Source of the DNA: an uncultured Pontibacter sp.
GTDB lineage: Bacteria; Bacteroidota; Bacteroidia; Cytophagales; Hymenobacteraceae
Direction of reading: 5' to 3'
Assembly: GCF_947495565.1 (NCBI RefSeq)
Contig: NZ_CANLZM010000007.1
Location: 124,001 to 188,000 of the forward strand
Length of the DNA stretch: 64,000 bases
Shown in pieces: positions 1 to 7,852 of the stretch. How positions within the stretch are numbered: position 1 is the stretch's first letter; the number at the start of each line of letters is the position of its first letter. A program made the position numbers and the translations under genes. Under the pieces are notes generated by a model. That model ran no database searches. It was not told the origin of the DNA and worked only from the letters and a program-made list of their open reading frames with translations.

Positions 1-84
1 TATACTTTGGGTAGGCGTAAGTATGGGTGCTCCGGCCAGCAGAAACAGCGCCAGCAGGGCTTTAAGGTTAGGTTTGATGGTCAT
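1..84 (-). CDS. N-terminus of a secreted protein (partial, runs off the window)
   Basis: Twenty-eight codons of an open frame run from an ATG at 84 to the window edge. They read MTIKPNLKALLALFLLAG followed by APILTPTQ, which is a typical signal peptide: two lysines, a Leu/Ala-rich hydrophobic stretch and a small-residue region. It is too short for the ORF track. Nothing of the mature protein is visible, so no function can be assigned. Another start cannot be excluded, but the signal-peptide shape supports this one. Confidence 0.6.
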   Translation of the reverse strand, partial: MTIKPNLKALLALFLLAGAPILTPTQSI

Positions 85-693
85 AAGTATGTTTAAGGTA
101 TAAAAACGATGTTACAAGTTACAAAGGAAATGGCGGAAATGGGAATTGCGGGTTTCCATAATGCTTCTTTAGCCTCTGCTTTCTTTAGTTGACACAGGCG
201 ATACTTTCTAGCTCCAGTTCATCCCTCGCCTTACATTCAGCTTGTTTCATTTCTGGCTTTGGCTCCCTCAAGGCGGGGGTAGGGGCCCTCTTTAAGGGAG
301 GCCTCGTCTTCCCGCATCGCGCTGGGAGCTTTTCCTGCAGGGGTAGGGGCCCTCTCCTCGTGCCTCGGGTTGCCTCACTGCGTTTGTCACCGGAAAAACT
401 CCATAGGCGCTCAACGGAAAGACTGAAAATTATTTTGATAGCTTCCGCTGACGGAGCTTCAACAGAATTCCCCGCCTTGGACTAGTGAGAACGAGAGTTC
501 GAAACTAGCGAGCGTAGCTCTAAGGGGTGGTTGGATGATACAGTTGACAAAGCTTGAACCGAATTTCCTCCCCTGTTTTGGGAATAGGGCCTTGGATAAA
601 AGGGGAGGGCCGGGGTAAATCAGGGGCAGTTAGACCCGGCACTGCAGAAAATCCTGTACATCCACTAATCCTGCAAATCCTGATTCAGGCAAT
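85..693. other. Intergenic stretch without a credible gene; holds a dispersed repeat
   Basis: About 600 bases separate the secreted-protein start from the thioesterase stop. The only ORF (189-485) is low in coding character and is mostly repeat. The left half is a diverged copy of the repeat seen inverted near 58.4-58.6 kb. The right end (about 650-690) carries AATCCTG-type 10-base periodic sequence of a kind also seen at 18.65 and 58.88 kb. No tRNA or clear terminator is visible. Confidence 0.6.
204..445. repeat. Dispersed intergenic repeat, copy A
   Basis: This stretch shares collinear blocks with the reverse complement of 58410-58605: TTTCTAGCT, a 27-base block (GTTTCATTTCTGGCTTTGGC then TCCCTCA) with one mismatch, CTCGTCTTC-x3-GCATCGCGCTG, GGCGCTCAAC and TTTGATAGCT-like sequence. 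Spacers between blocks vary in length and sequence, so the two copies are old or under selection only at the blocks. It also has an internal duplication of GGGGTAGGGGCCCTCT (about 277 and 340). No open frame is conserved between the copies. Confidence 0.65.
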
Positions 694-1257
694 TTAAAAA
701 GCCACCTTGCAACGCTCCTGCTGCAACTGATGGAGTTCCTGCTCTACCTGAAGTATGGTTTTGGAATTGGCGAGTTCGGTTTCGTAACGGCGTGAGAGCT
801 CCCGGCGCCTGATGGCCTCCAGAAAGCGTCGTCCGTCTTCGCGGGTTTCCAGTATTAGGCCTGGCACTTGGGCGGGTTTGTCGTCATCGCCTTTGGCAAC
901 CATCGTGATGTAAGAGGTGTTGGTATGCTTTACAAGGCCGGTTTTCACATTTTCGGCAATAACCCGGATGCCCACCATTAAGGAAGTGTTACCCACATAG
1001 TTTATCGAAGCCTTCAGGGATACCAGATCGCCCACATCCACGGGTTGCAAAAAGTGAACGCCCTCCACCGAAACCGTCACGCAGTAATTTCCTGCATGCT
1101 TGGAGGCGCAGGCATAGGCCACCTTATCCATCAAGGAAAGAAGTATGCCGCCGTGTATTTTACCCCCAAAGTTGGCGTAACTCGGGATCATGAGTTCTGT
1201 GAGGGTGGTGCGGGAGTAGGAAACGGGGCGGAAGTTCTGATTATCGGTCATGAGCAA
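694..1257 (-). CDS. Acyl-CoA thioesterase, hotdog fold (YciA/BFIT-like)
   Basis: This 187-residue protein is a single hotdog domain that should hydrolyse acyl-CoA to free acid and CoA in the cytosol. The hallmark region is N29-FGGKIHGGILLSLMD44, with the conserved Asn, HGG and Asp of acyl-CoA thioesterases, followed by a strand-rich half (VTVSVEGVHFLQPV, GDLVSLKASINYVG) and a charged helical tail after residue 150. Chain-length preference cannot be read from sequence. ATG codons at 1257 and 1251 (MLM) are both possible starts. It lies 50 bases downstream of the DUF721 gene on the same strand and may be the last gene of that run. Confidence 0.85.
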   Translation of the reverse strand: MLMTDNQNFRPVSYSRTTLTELMIPSYANFGGKIHGGILLSLMDKVAYACASKHAGNYCVTVSVEGVHFLQPVDVGDLVSLKASINYVGNTSLMVGIRVIAENVKTGLVKHTNTSYITMVAKGDDDKPAQVPGLILETREDGRRFLEAIRRRELSRRYETELANSKTILQVEQELHQLQQERCKVAF

Positions 1258-1307
1258 ATATAGCTATTCAAGAAAAACTATACTTGTTTTCGGGCCATGC
1301 CGTTGCT

Positions 1308-1631
1308 TTACAGGAAAATGATGTCCTTCACCACATCGGTGCCAGCCTCGGTGTTCAGGATCTCAACCACCTTGCTTTTAGACATGTTAAGCTCATGCTT
1401 GAGCGGGGCTGAGGTCAGTTTCACAAACAGTTTTCCGTCCTTAAAGTATAACTGCTGCGTTTTCAGGGCGATGGGTTTGCCCATGATTTTCTCCCAGTTC
1501 TGTACTAGTTGCACCTCGCTCAGCTTGCCGTCCAGGCGGTAAGCCTGCATCAGCGCCTTCAGGCTCTCCCCAATGGGTTGAATGTCTGCCTTGCGTTTAT
1601 CAATCGCCTCTTTCTTCTTGTAATAGCGCAT
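1308..1631 (-). CDS. DUF721 (DciA-like) domain protein
   Basis: This 107-residue protein is a single DUF721 domain: a basic start (RYYKKKEAIDKRK), the helical core IGESLKALMQAYRLDGKL, the typical VQNWEKIMGKPIA segment and the strand pair LYFKDGKLFVKLTSAPLKHEL. The family includes DciA, which loads or supports the replicative helicase DnaB in many bacteria. Assignment to that role here is inference. In Bacteroidota the gene usually sits directly after recF. Here the HARE-HTH gene separates the two. Confidence 0.8.
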   Translation of the reverse strand: MRYYKKKEAIDKRKADIQPIGESLKALMQAYRLDGKLSEVQLVQNWEKIMGKPIALKTQQLYFKDGKLFVKLTSAPLKHELNMSKSKVVEILNTEAGTDVVKDIIFL

Positions 1632-1694
1632 GGGATTTTTTTTGGGTGAGTGGGTGGATTAGTCCGCGTAATAAATAGTACTTAAGCTATCCTA

Positions 1695-2618
1695 TTAGCT
1701 ACGCTTTATTCTTTTTAATAAGTCTTCAGATTCAAATATTTTATCATATTTTTCCTTTCGTACTTCTTGGCTTGTAATATCAACTCTGATTCTTTTTAGG
1801 AAATCCTCAAAGTCCTTATTCATTGCCAACTTATTAATAGTTTCCCAATCTAAACTTTCTTTAAACTTGGCAGGAAGAATTATTTGAGTTGAATTCGGAT
1901 CATCTAAATTCAAATGAATAACTCCAATACCAAAAGCTGATGATAGCCTTGTTAACTCATTTATGAAATCTTCATCTTTAGAGATTTCTGCAGCAACTAA
2001 ATAGCCTTCGTTAGCCCATGAGGAATTTGAAACTGTTTGAAAAAAGCTTTCTCTCAAATTTGAAAAGTTTAGTTGCCTTTTAAGCTCAAACGAAAGTATT
2101 CTAATGGAAATGTTGCCAATTGCGGAGCTAAGCTCTAAAACGTTGCTCTTCCATTCATCTATTGGGAAATAACATCCAACAATGTCCGGGTGTACCCATT
2201 CTCCAAACTCTTTCTTCCCTGATTTTGAATGATTAATAGTCGTAGTATAGCACCTTAAAAAGAAAAAAGCATAATAAGTCAGAAAAGCATGAAGGTCTTT
2301 TTCTAAATATTCTTTCTTTTTAGATTGGATGTTTTCTGTATCCTCTGATCCGTCTTCATATTGTTTTAAATCAATAGCTTTCTTGAGCTTCTTTAAGTAG
2401 AACCGTTTAGGTCTAGCACCAACCACACCAAAAGGTGTTTTGTTATTATCTCTTGCATTTACATAAATTTGGGCACCTAAAGTAGCCCATGGTGTTTTAC
2501 CTTCACTATTAAGAAGCTTATCTAAACCCTTATCCGTTGCGAATTTCCAAATTTCATTGGCAGTTAAGGGTGATTTTTGCTCATTAAGAACTTGTTCAGC
2601 TAGCTCAAGAAACGTCAT
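1695..2618 (-). CDS. HARE-HTH protein with a putative PD-(D/E)XK nuclease domain
   Basis: The first 75 residues match a HARE-HTH domain: TFLELAEQVLNEQKSPLTANEIWKFA, then the G-x-TPWATLGAQIYVNA core and RFYL. HARE-HTH domains bind DNA and are often fused to restriction or modification enzymes. The C-terminal part (about 100-245) shows E106-KDLHAFL, HPD145-IVG, E178-L-K180 and SFFQTVSNSSWANEGYLVA. Together these fit the E...D...ExK layout of PD-(D/E)XK nucleases; this is my reading, not a search result. Base composition is strongly AT-rich (18 of 60 G/C at 1741-1800, against 44 of 60 in recF at 3001-3060). It sits between recF (44 bases upstream) and DUF721, which suggests insertion. A defence or DNA-repair role is inferred. 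Confidence 0.65.
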   Translation of the reverse strand: MTFLELAEQVLNEQKSPLTANEIWKFATDKGLDKLLNSEGKTPWATLGAQIYVNARDNNKTPFGVVGARPKRFYLKKLKKAIDLKQYEDGSEDTENIQSKKKEYLEKDLHAFLTYYAFFFLRCYTTTINHSKSGKKEFGEWVHPDIVGCYFPIDEWKSNVLELSSAIGNISIRILSFELKRQLNFSNLRESFFQTVSNSSWANEGYLVAAEISKDEDFINELTRLSSAFGIGVIHLNLDDPNSTQIILPAKFKESLDWETINKLAMNKDFEDFLKRIRVDITSQEVRKEKYDKIFESEDLLKRIKRS

Positions 2619-2662
2619 AAGGCCTTCGTGTCAAAAGGATTAATATTTAAGTGTTAGAGTAC

Positions 2663-3775
2663 CTACAACTCCCCAATCACCTTCACCTCCCCCTCCCTCA
2701 CTTCAAATCTACGGATACTTTCTGAGAGGCCTTCGAGTATTTTGTCGGTGCGCTCCAGGTGGGTGTCGGTCAGGAAGATCTGGCCAAACGTATGGGCGGC
2801 TACCATTTGCATGAGCTTGGTGATGCGCTTCTCGTCAAGGCGATCGAAAATATCGTCGAGCAGGAGCAGGGGCTTGTGGTGCTGCCGCTGGTCCATTACC
2901 TCAAAGTGCGCCAGCTTCAGGGCGATGACGTAGCTTTTCTGCTGCCCCTGCGAGCCGAAACTTTTCACGGGGTTGCCATCCATCAGAAACACAAAATCAT
3001 CCTTGTGCGGGCCCACGGTGGTGCGCTGCAGGGCCAGGTCCTTGCGCTCGGCCTGCTGCAGTTTGTAGGAAAAGTCGCTGCCCTCCAGCTGGCTTTTGTA
3101 GGTAAGCGATACTTCTTCGTGGCTGTCGGAGATGTGGTGGTAGTGCTTCTGGAAGATCGGCACGAAATCCTGCAGGAAACGCTGCCGCGCCTGCACCAAC
3201 TCCTCACCGAAAGGCACCAGCTGCTCGTTCAGGATCTGCAGGTAATCGCGGTCGTAGTAATGGCGTTCGGCAAACTGCTTTAGCAGGGAGTTGCGCTGCT
3301 TTAGCAGGTAGTTATACTGTATAAGCTGCTCCAGGTACACGTGGTCGAGCTGCGACATCAGGCTGTCGAAGTACTTGCGGCGCTCCTCGCTGCCCTCGCG
3401 TATCAGGTCGGTGTCGTAAGGCGAGATAAGCACCACCGGGAAGCGGCCGATGTGGTCGCTGATTTTCTCGTAAGGCGCCTTGTTGTGCGTCACGGTCTTT
3501 TTCTGGCCGGGCTTCAGGCTTACCTGCACCGTGTGGTTATTGGCGGCCACGTCAAAGCGGCCCTTCACCATGAAAAAATCCTCGCCCTGTTTTATACTTT
3601 GCACATCGGTGCCCGGAAAGGCGCTTTTGGTCATGGAGAGGTAATGGATGGCATCCAGCAGGTTTGTCTTTCCGCTGCCGTTATCGCCTATAAAGCAGTT
3701 GATATGCTCCGAAAAGCTAAGCGCGGCTTCTTCGTAGTTTTTGAAAAACAACAAACTGAGATTTTCGAGGAGCAT
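2663..3775 (-). CDS. recF: DNA replication and repair protein RecF
   Basis: RecF is an SMC-like ATPase that binds gapped DNA and helps RecO/RecR load RecA. This 370-residue protein has the full layout: an N-terminal strand with F-K-N-Y, the Walker A GDNGSGKT at residues 30-37, ISPYDTDLIREGSEERRKYFDS in the middle, the ABC-type signature SFGSQGQQKSYVIALKLA and the Walker B LLLLDDIFDRLDEKR. The length is normal for the family. The ATG at 3775 begins MLLENLSLLFFKNYE, as expected. It is divergent from pdhA with 141 bases between, and is first in a minus-strand run followed by the HARE-HTH gene and DUF721. Confidence 0.95.
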   Translation of the reverse strand: MLLENLSLLFFKNYEEAALSFSEHINCFIGDNGSGKTNLLDAIHYLSMTKSAFPGTDVQSIKQGEDFFMVKGRFDVAANNHTVQVSLKPGQKKTVTHNKAPYEKISDHIGRFPVVLISPYDTDLIREGSEERRKYFDSLMSQLDHVYLEQLIQYNYLLKQRNSLLKQFAERHYYDRDYLQILNEQLVPFGEELVQARQRFLQDFVPIFQKHYHHISDSHEEVSLTYKSQLEGSDFSYKLQQAERKDLALQRTTVGPHKDDFVFLMDGNPVKSFGSQGQQKSYVIALKLAHFEVMDQRQHHKPLLLLDDIFDRLDEKRITKLMQMVAAHTFGQIFLTDTHLERTDKILEGLSESIRRFEVREGEVKVIGEL

Positions 3776-3916
3776 TTAATTTCTACTTTGATATCTTTTT
3801 CCTTAATTTCGCATGCTAAACCGTTTGTGGCTTATATATTTGCCGCAGCGCTAAGTGGTTAAAGCCGCTAAGTATAAAAAACGGACATCTAAACAAACGC
3901 ACATAGACTATTACTC

Positions 3917-4963
3917 ATGGCTGATACGAAAGATAAGGCAAAAGCGAAGTCGGCGACAGCAAAGGTACAGGCTGAACCAAAGTTTTCAAAGGAAACATAC
4001 ATGTGGTGGTATGAGTCGATGAAACTCATGCGCCGCTTCGAAGAGAAGTCTGGCCAGTTATATGGCCAGCAGAAAATCAAAGGCTTCTGCCACCTTTACA
4101 TCGGCCAGGAGGCTTGTGCTGCCGGTGCTGCCTCTGCCCTTGAAAAAGGAGATAAGTGGATCACCGCTTACCGCGACCACGCACACCCGCTGGCATTGGG
4201 TACTAGCCCGAACGCTATTATGGCCGAGCTTTTTGCTAAAGCAACAGGTTGCTCTAAAGGCAAGGGCGGCTCTATGCACATTTTCGATAAGGAAGTGGGC
4301 TTTATGGGTGGCCACGGCATTGTGGGTGCGCAGGTGCCAATGGGCGCAGGTATTGCCTTTGCCGAGAAGTATAACAAGACCGGCAAAGTATGTATTTGCT
4401 ACATGGGCGATGGTGCGGTGCGCCAGGGTGCTTTCCACGAGGCCCTGAACATGGCCATGACCTGGAAGCTACCAGTAATTTTTGTGATCGAGAACAACGG
4501 CTACGCTATGGGTACCTCAGTACAGCGTACTTCTAACGTGGTGGAGCTTTATACATTGGGCGAGAGCTACGATATTCCTTCTGAGCCGGTTGACGCGATG
4601 GAAGTAGAAAGCGTGCACGAAGCTGTGGCAAGAGCCGCTGAGCGCGCCCGTGCAGGTGAGGGACCAACTTTGCTTGAGTTCAGAACTTACCGCTACAAAG
4701 GCCACTCCATGTCGGACCCTGCCAAGTATAGAACTAAAGAGGAGCTGGAAGATTACAAGGGCCGCGATTCTATTGAGTCTGTAAAAGCAACTATCCTCAA
4801 AAATGGCTGGGCAACAGAAGAAGAACTCGACCAGATAGACGATAAGATTAAGCAGCAGGTAGCAGAGTCGGTGAAATTTGCCGAAGAATCTCCGTATCCG
4901 GAGCCGGAAGAGCTGTACACAGACATTTATATTGAGCAGGACTATCCATTTATAATGGACTAA
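3917..4963 (+). CDS. pdhA: Pyruvate dehydrogenase E1 component, alpha subunit
   Basis: The E1 alpha subunit binds thiamine diphosphate and, with the beta subunit, decarboxylates pyruvate and acetylates the E2 lipoyl group. The 348 residues show ARDHAHPLALG-like YRDHAHP, the ThDP motif GDGAVRQGAFHEALNMAMTWKLPVIFVIENN, and the loop YRYKGHSMSDPAKYR. A lysine/alanine-rich tail of about 20 residues precedes the catalytic fold. No beta subunit or E2 gene is next to it: a TPR membrane protein follows, so the complex is encoded at split loci. A branched-chain 2-oxo acid E1 alpha is the alternative, but the motif spelling favours PDH. Confidence 0.92.
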   Translation: MADTKDKAKAKSATAKVQAEPKFSKETYMWWYESMKLMRRFEEKSGQLYGQQKIKGFCHLYIGQEACAAGAASALEKGDKWITAYRDHAHPLALGTSPNAIMAELFAKATGCSKGKGGSMHIFDKEVGFMGGHGIVGAQVPMGAGIAFAEKYNKTGKVCICYMGDGAVRQGAFHEALNMAMTWKLPVIFVIENNGYAMGTSVQRTSNVVELYTLGESYDIPSEPVDAMEVESVHEAVARAAERARAGEGPTLLEFRTYRYKGHSMSDPAKYRTKEELEDYKGRDSIESVKATILKNGWATEEELDQIDDKIKQQVAESVKFAEESPYPEPEELYTDIYIEQDYPFIMD

Positions 4964-5025
4964 GTCGCATTTTATCAGCAAATTAGGAATTAAAACCGCT
5001 AAATTTGATGTTCAGCATCTAGAAG

Positions 5026-5059
5026 TATTGATTCTAATTGCTTTTAATTCCTACTTTTG
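5026..5059 (+). promoter_or_regulatory. Candidate Bacteroidota promoter for the TPR membrane gene
   Basis: TATTG at 5026-5030 and TACTTTTG at 5052-5059 fit the Bacteroidota -33 (TTTG) and -7 (TAnnTTTG) elements with 21 bases between. The ATG lies 25 bases further on at 5084. This suggests that the TPR gene is transcribed independently of pdhA. Confidence 0.55.
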
Positions 5060-5083
5060 AGATTATAATTTATTAACACACTG

Positions 5084-5797
5084 ATGGCAAAAGAAACAGT
5101 TAAGAACCACAGCGAGTTTGAAGAGCTGGTTGAGAACCCTGATGCACTGGCAGACCGCCTGTACGGATCAGAGGACTTTGTGAAGAAAAACAAATCAAAG
5201 CTGCTGGGAGTATTTATTGCCATCGCTGCTGTTATTGTGGGTGGTTTCCTGTACTATAACTACCGCAGCACACAAAACGTGGAGGCGCAAAACGCCATGT
5301 TCCAGGCTGTGTATTACTTTGAGGCTGATTCTCTTGGTAAAGCCCTTAACGGCGACGGCCAGAGCCTTGGCTTGTTAGAGATAGCGGATGATTACAGCGG
5401 TACAGATGCCGGAAATCTGGCCAACTTCTATGCTGGCGTAGCTTTACTGAAGCAGGGCCAGTTTGCAGAAGCTGCAGATCGCCTGGAAAATTTTGAGTCT
5501 GAGGATTACCTGTTGCAGGCCCGCGCTCATAGCCTTACCGGCGATGCGCTGCTGGAGCAGGGCAAGCACAGCGAGGCTGCCGATATGTATAAGCAAGCTG
5601 CTAACCACAACGCAAATCCGTTTTTCTCTCCGCAGTACCTCATGAAGGCAGGCATTGCTTACGAGGCCGAAAACAATTACAGCGCTGCGGCTGAAGTATA
5701 CGATCAGATCATCAAGGATTATGTGGCTTCTGCGGAGGTTACAGATGCCAAGAAGTTTAAGGCGCGTGCCGAGTTACTGGCAGGTGCTGCTAACTAA
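5084..5797 (+). CDS. Membrane-anchored tetratricopeptide-repeat protein (YfgM-like)
   Basis: This 237-residue protein has a charged cytoplasmic stretch of about 40 residues, one membrane helix (LLGVFIAIAAVIVGGFLYYNY, about 42-62), then TPR-type helices in the periplasm, for example FAEAADRLENFESEDYLLQARAHSLTGDALLEQGKHSEAADMYKQAA. This resembles the YfgM/ancillary SecYEG layout (N-terminal anchor plus TPR), but the resemblance is architectural only. A candidate promoter lies just upstream and a strong terminator follows at 5825, so it is probably monocistronic. Confidence 0.75.
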   Translation: MAKETVKNHSEFEELVENPDALADRLYGSEDFVKKNKSKLLGVFIAIAAVIVGGFLYYNYRSTQNVEAQNAMFQAVYYFEADSLGKALNGDGQSLGLLEIADDYSGTDAGNLANFYAGVALLKQGQFAEAADRLENFESEDYLLQARAHSLTGDALLEQGKHSEAADMYKQAANHNANPFFSPQYLMKAGIAYEAENNYSAAAEVYDQIIKDYVASAEVTDAKKFKARAELLAGAAN

Positions 5798-5824
5798 AGT
5801 ATAAAGAGGCTATGCCTAAAGTAT

Positions 5825-5861
5825 AAAAAAGCGCTTTTGCCTATGGCAGGAGCGCTTTTTT
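5825..5861 (+). terminator. Rho-independent terminator after the TPR gene
   Basis: AAAAAAGCGCT and AGCGCTTTTTT form an 11-base stem around an inner GCC/GGC hairpin, ending in a T-run on the plus strand. It overlaps an AAGTATAA motif on its left side. Confidence 0.8.
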
Positions 5862-5960
5862 GTTGATATTGTATAACAATCGTGAGGCTAGAGTTGGCAG
5901 CCTGAAGCAGCTGCTGTCGCCAGAGTATCACGTATAAAAATGAAGAGCAGAAATTAAAGT

Positions 5961-6437
5961 ATGGCTACAGCATTAAAGAACCTGAGCGAGTACAGCCAGG
6001 AAAAATTTACAGATATTTCCGAGAAGACATTTGGCATAGTGGTGGCAGAGTGGCACGATGATATTACCAGTGTGCTATGCCAGGGAGCTATAGATACGCT
6101 TCTGAAGCACGGTGCTAAAAAAGAGAACATCTACATCAATACAGTGCCCGGCAGCTTTGAGCTGACACTGGGGGCGCAGTTTTTGGCCCTGCAGGAGGAG
6201 ATAGATGCAGTGATTTGCATTGGAGTAGTCATAAAAGGTGATACAAAGCATGACGACTACATTAACAATGCCGTTGCAAACGGTCTTACAAACGTGGCTC
6301 TGAAGTTCAACAAACCTGTGTCGTTTGGGCTGGTAACTACTAACACGTTAGAGCAGGCACTGGACAGAGCAGGAGGCAAACACGGCAATAAAGGCGTAGA
6401 GGCCGCCGCAGCTGCTATCGGCATGTTAAGTTTCTAA
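5961..6437 (+). CDS. ribH: 6,7-dimethyl-8-ribityllumazine synthase
   Basis: RibH condenses 5-amino-6-ribitylaminouracil with dihydroxybutanone phosphate, the penultimate step of riboflavin synthesis. The 158 residues carry VVAEWHDDIT (substrate-binding Trp), VPGSFELTLGAQ, ICIGVVIKGDTKHDDYI with the catalytic-region His, and FGLVTTNTLEQALDRAGGKHGNKGVEAA. Length and motif order are normal. The first strand, EKTFGIVVAEW, follows a short N-terminal arm. It stands between two strong hairpins (5825 and 6452), so it is likely a single-gene unit. Confidence 0.95.
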   Translation: MATALKNLSEYSQEKFTDISEKTFGIVVAEWHDDITSVLCQGAIDTLLKHGAKKENIYINTVPGSFELTLGAQFLALQEEIDAVICIGVVIKGDTKHDDYINNAVANGLTNVALKFNKPVSFGLVTTNTLEQALDRAGGKHGNKGVEAAAAAIGMLSF

Positions 6438-6451
6438 AGTATAAACTGTAT

Positions 6452-6499
6452 AAAACACAAGCCCCGTGCTATACTTAAATAGCACGGGGCTTGTGTTTT
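6452..6499. terminator. Bidirectional terminator between ribH and a convergent barrel gene
   Basis: A perfect 21-base inverted repeat (AAAACACAAGCCCCGTGCTA then T and its complement) surrounds a 6-base loop, ACTTAA. A-rich and T-rich ends serve both strands. The loop region contains the TATACTT motif. Confidence 0.85.
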
Positions 6500-6510
6500 A
6501 TATGGGAGGA

Positions 6511-7104
6511 TTAAAAACTATAACCAACCGTAATGCCCGGCCTAAAACGCACGCCACTCCCAACCAGGTTCAGGAAACCAAGGTCAAAATCCTCTTCAGA
6601 GCCGGAGTTTACTTTCAGGCTGCCCCCGTTCACGCCAAGACCCATAAACAGGTCCAGTGAAATACCGCTGTTAAAGATCCATTGGTTACCGGCGGCCAGA
6701 CCTGCTCCAATTGGAGCGTAGGTGGCCTCATAAGTTTTGCCTTCTTCTTTATCTTCTACGGTCAGTTTGTAATTCAGTATGCGGCCGTAACCGGCTACAT
6801 ACACACCCCTTGGCGCCTCTTTGGTGTCAGAGAGATAATAGCGTACTTCGGGCGTAAAGCCATAGCCGCTGAACTCCACATCTTTATAAGAAGCCCCTGT
6901 CGTGAACGCGCCAAACTGAGCGCTCATGTGCGGTGCAAGCGCAAATTCAACAAAGCCGGAAGCCGTTAAAACAAAGGGACTCAGTACATTGGCCTTTAGC
7001 ACAACACTAGGGGAATTTTCAGTCTGGCGACGCACCTGCGCAGAGGCCGTAGATGCTGCAGCTACTAAAAGTATAGCAGAGAGTAACAAGGTAAATTTCT
7101 TCAT
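6511..7104 (-). CDS. Outer-membrane beta-barrel protein
   Basis: The track start at 7161 adds 19 non-matching residues. The ATG at 7104 gives MKKFTLLLSAILLVAAASTASAQ, a clean signal peptide, so I use it (197 residues). The mature part alternates in barrel style (FVEFALAPHMSAQFGAF, EVRYYLSD, GVYVAGYGRILNYKLTV, SLDLFMGLGVNGGS) and ends in aromatic GYSF, as outer-membrane barrels do. The ligand or role is unknown. It converges on ribH and shares its terminator. Confidence 0.75.
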   Translation of the reverse strand: MKKFTLLLSAILLVAAASTASAQVRRQTENSPSVVLKANVLSPFVLTASGFVEFALAPHMSAQFGAFTTGASYKDVEFSGYGFTPEVRYYLSDTKEAPRGVYVAGYGRILNYKLTVEDKEEGKTYEATYAPIGAGLAAGNQWIFNSGISLDLFMGLGVNGGSLKVNSGSEEDFDLGFLNLVGSGVRFRPGITVGYSF

Positions 7105-7451
7105 AAGTAAATATATAGGCTCATTATAGTATAGCCAACCGGCTGTAGCTGCGAACTGCAACTATTGTTCCAATTGCGGACCGCTAAAATGAAAGTGGTT
7201 ACGGTTGAGAAAAAAAGGTTAAATAATAGTCATCAATAGTAAAGTATAAAGAATACTCTTATTTTTGCAGCAATTTTAGCAGCTTACTTAATTGAAACAA
7301 AGGTTTTTGGCTAAGATTTTGTAAGAACAAACAAAGTTAAACTATATATGTGCATCTGATGTTATGACACAAATGACGTATTTAGTCTTTAACACAAAGA
7401 TACTCCTGAAACTAAGAGGTTAAAACTATATCACAGTTCTAAAACAGCGTA
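7105..7451. other. Intergenic region between divergent barrel and DksA-like genes
   Basis: This 347-base AT-rich stretch holds the divergent upstream regions of two genes. TATTTTTG at 7260-7267 matches the -7 consensus on the plus strand, but no good -33 element precedes it. One AAGTATAA lies at about 7242. I see no coding frame, tRNA or strong hairpin. Confidence 0.5.
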
Positions 7452-7841
7452 ATGAATACAAACGAAGAGAGACAGCGTTATTCCAAAGAGGATCTGGCTG
7501 AGTTTGAAGAGATCATCCAGGAAAAGCTGACAAATGCACGTAAGGAGGTAACTTTTATCAAGGAGACCCTGAGCCGCCGTAACGATTCCGGAACGGATAA
7601 CACTGCTTCGCAATCCAAAATGCTGGAAGACGGTGCTGACACAGCCGAAAAGGAAAGCCTGAACCAGTTAGCCTCACGGCAGATGAAGTTTATCCAGCAG
7701 TTAGAAAATGCTCTGATCCGGATCAAAAACGGTACTTACGGTGTTTGCATCGTAACAGGCAAGCTGATACCTAAAGAAAGACTGCGTGCGGTACCGCACA
7801 CACAGCACTCTATCGAAGCAAAACTTCAGCGTAACGATTAG
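7452..7841 (+). CDS. TraR/DksA-family protein lacking the zinc-finger cysteines
   Basis: This 129-residue protein has a charged coiled-coil N-terminal half (FEEIIQEKLTNARKEVTFIKETLSRRN), an acidic DGADTAEKE segment like the DksA tip region, and the C-terminal module YGVCIVTGKLIPKERLRAVPHTQHSIEAK. The module keeps the TGK and IPxxRL pattern of DksA/TraR, but of the four zinc cysteines only C99 remains, so it probably folds without zinc. DksA-type proteins act on RNA polymerase in the stringent response; that role here is family inference. scpB follows 11 bases after the stop, so the two are probably co-transcribed. Confidence 0.8.
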   Translation: MNTNEERQRYSKEDLAEFEEIIQEKLTNARKEVTFIKETLSRRNDSGTDNTASQSKMLEDGADTAEKESLNQLASRQMKFIQQLENALIRIKNGTYGVCIVTGKLIPKERLRAVPHTQHSIEAKLQRND

Positions 7842-7852
7842 TACTTTTACTT

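Noticed and set aside
189-485. 98-residue ORF in the first intergenic region
   Set aside because: It is Ser/Leu low complexity, overlaps the dispersed repeat, and the inverted copy at 58.4-58.6 kb does not keep the frame.
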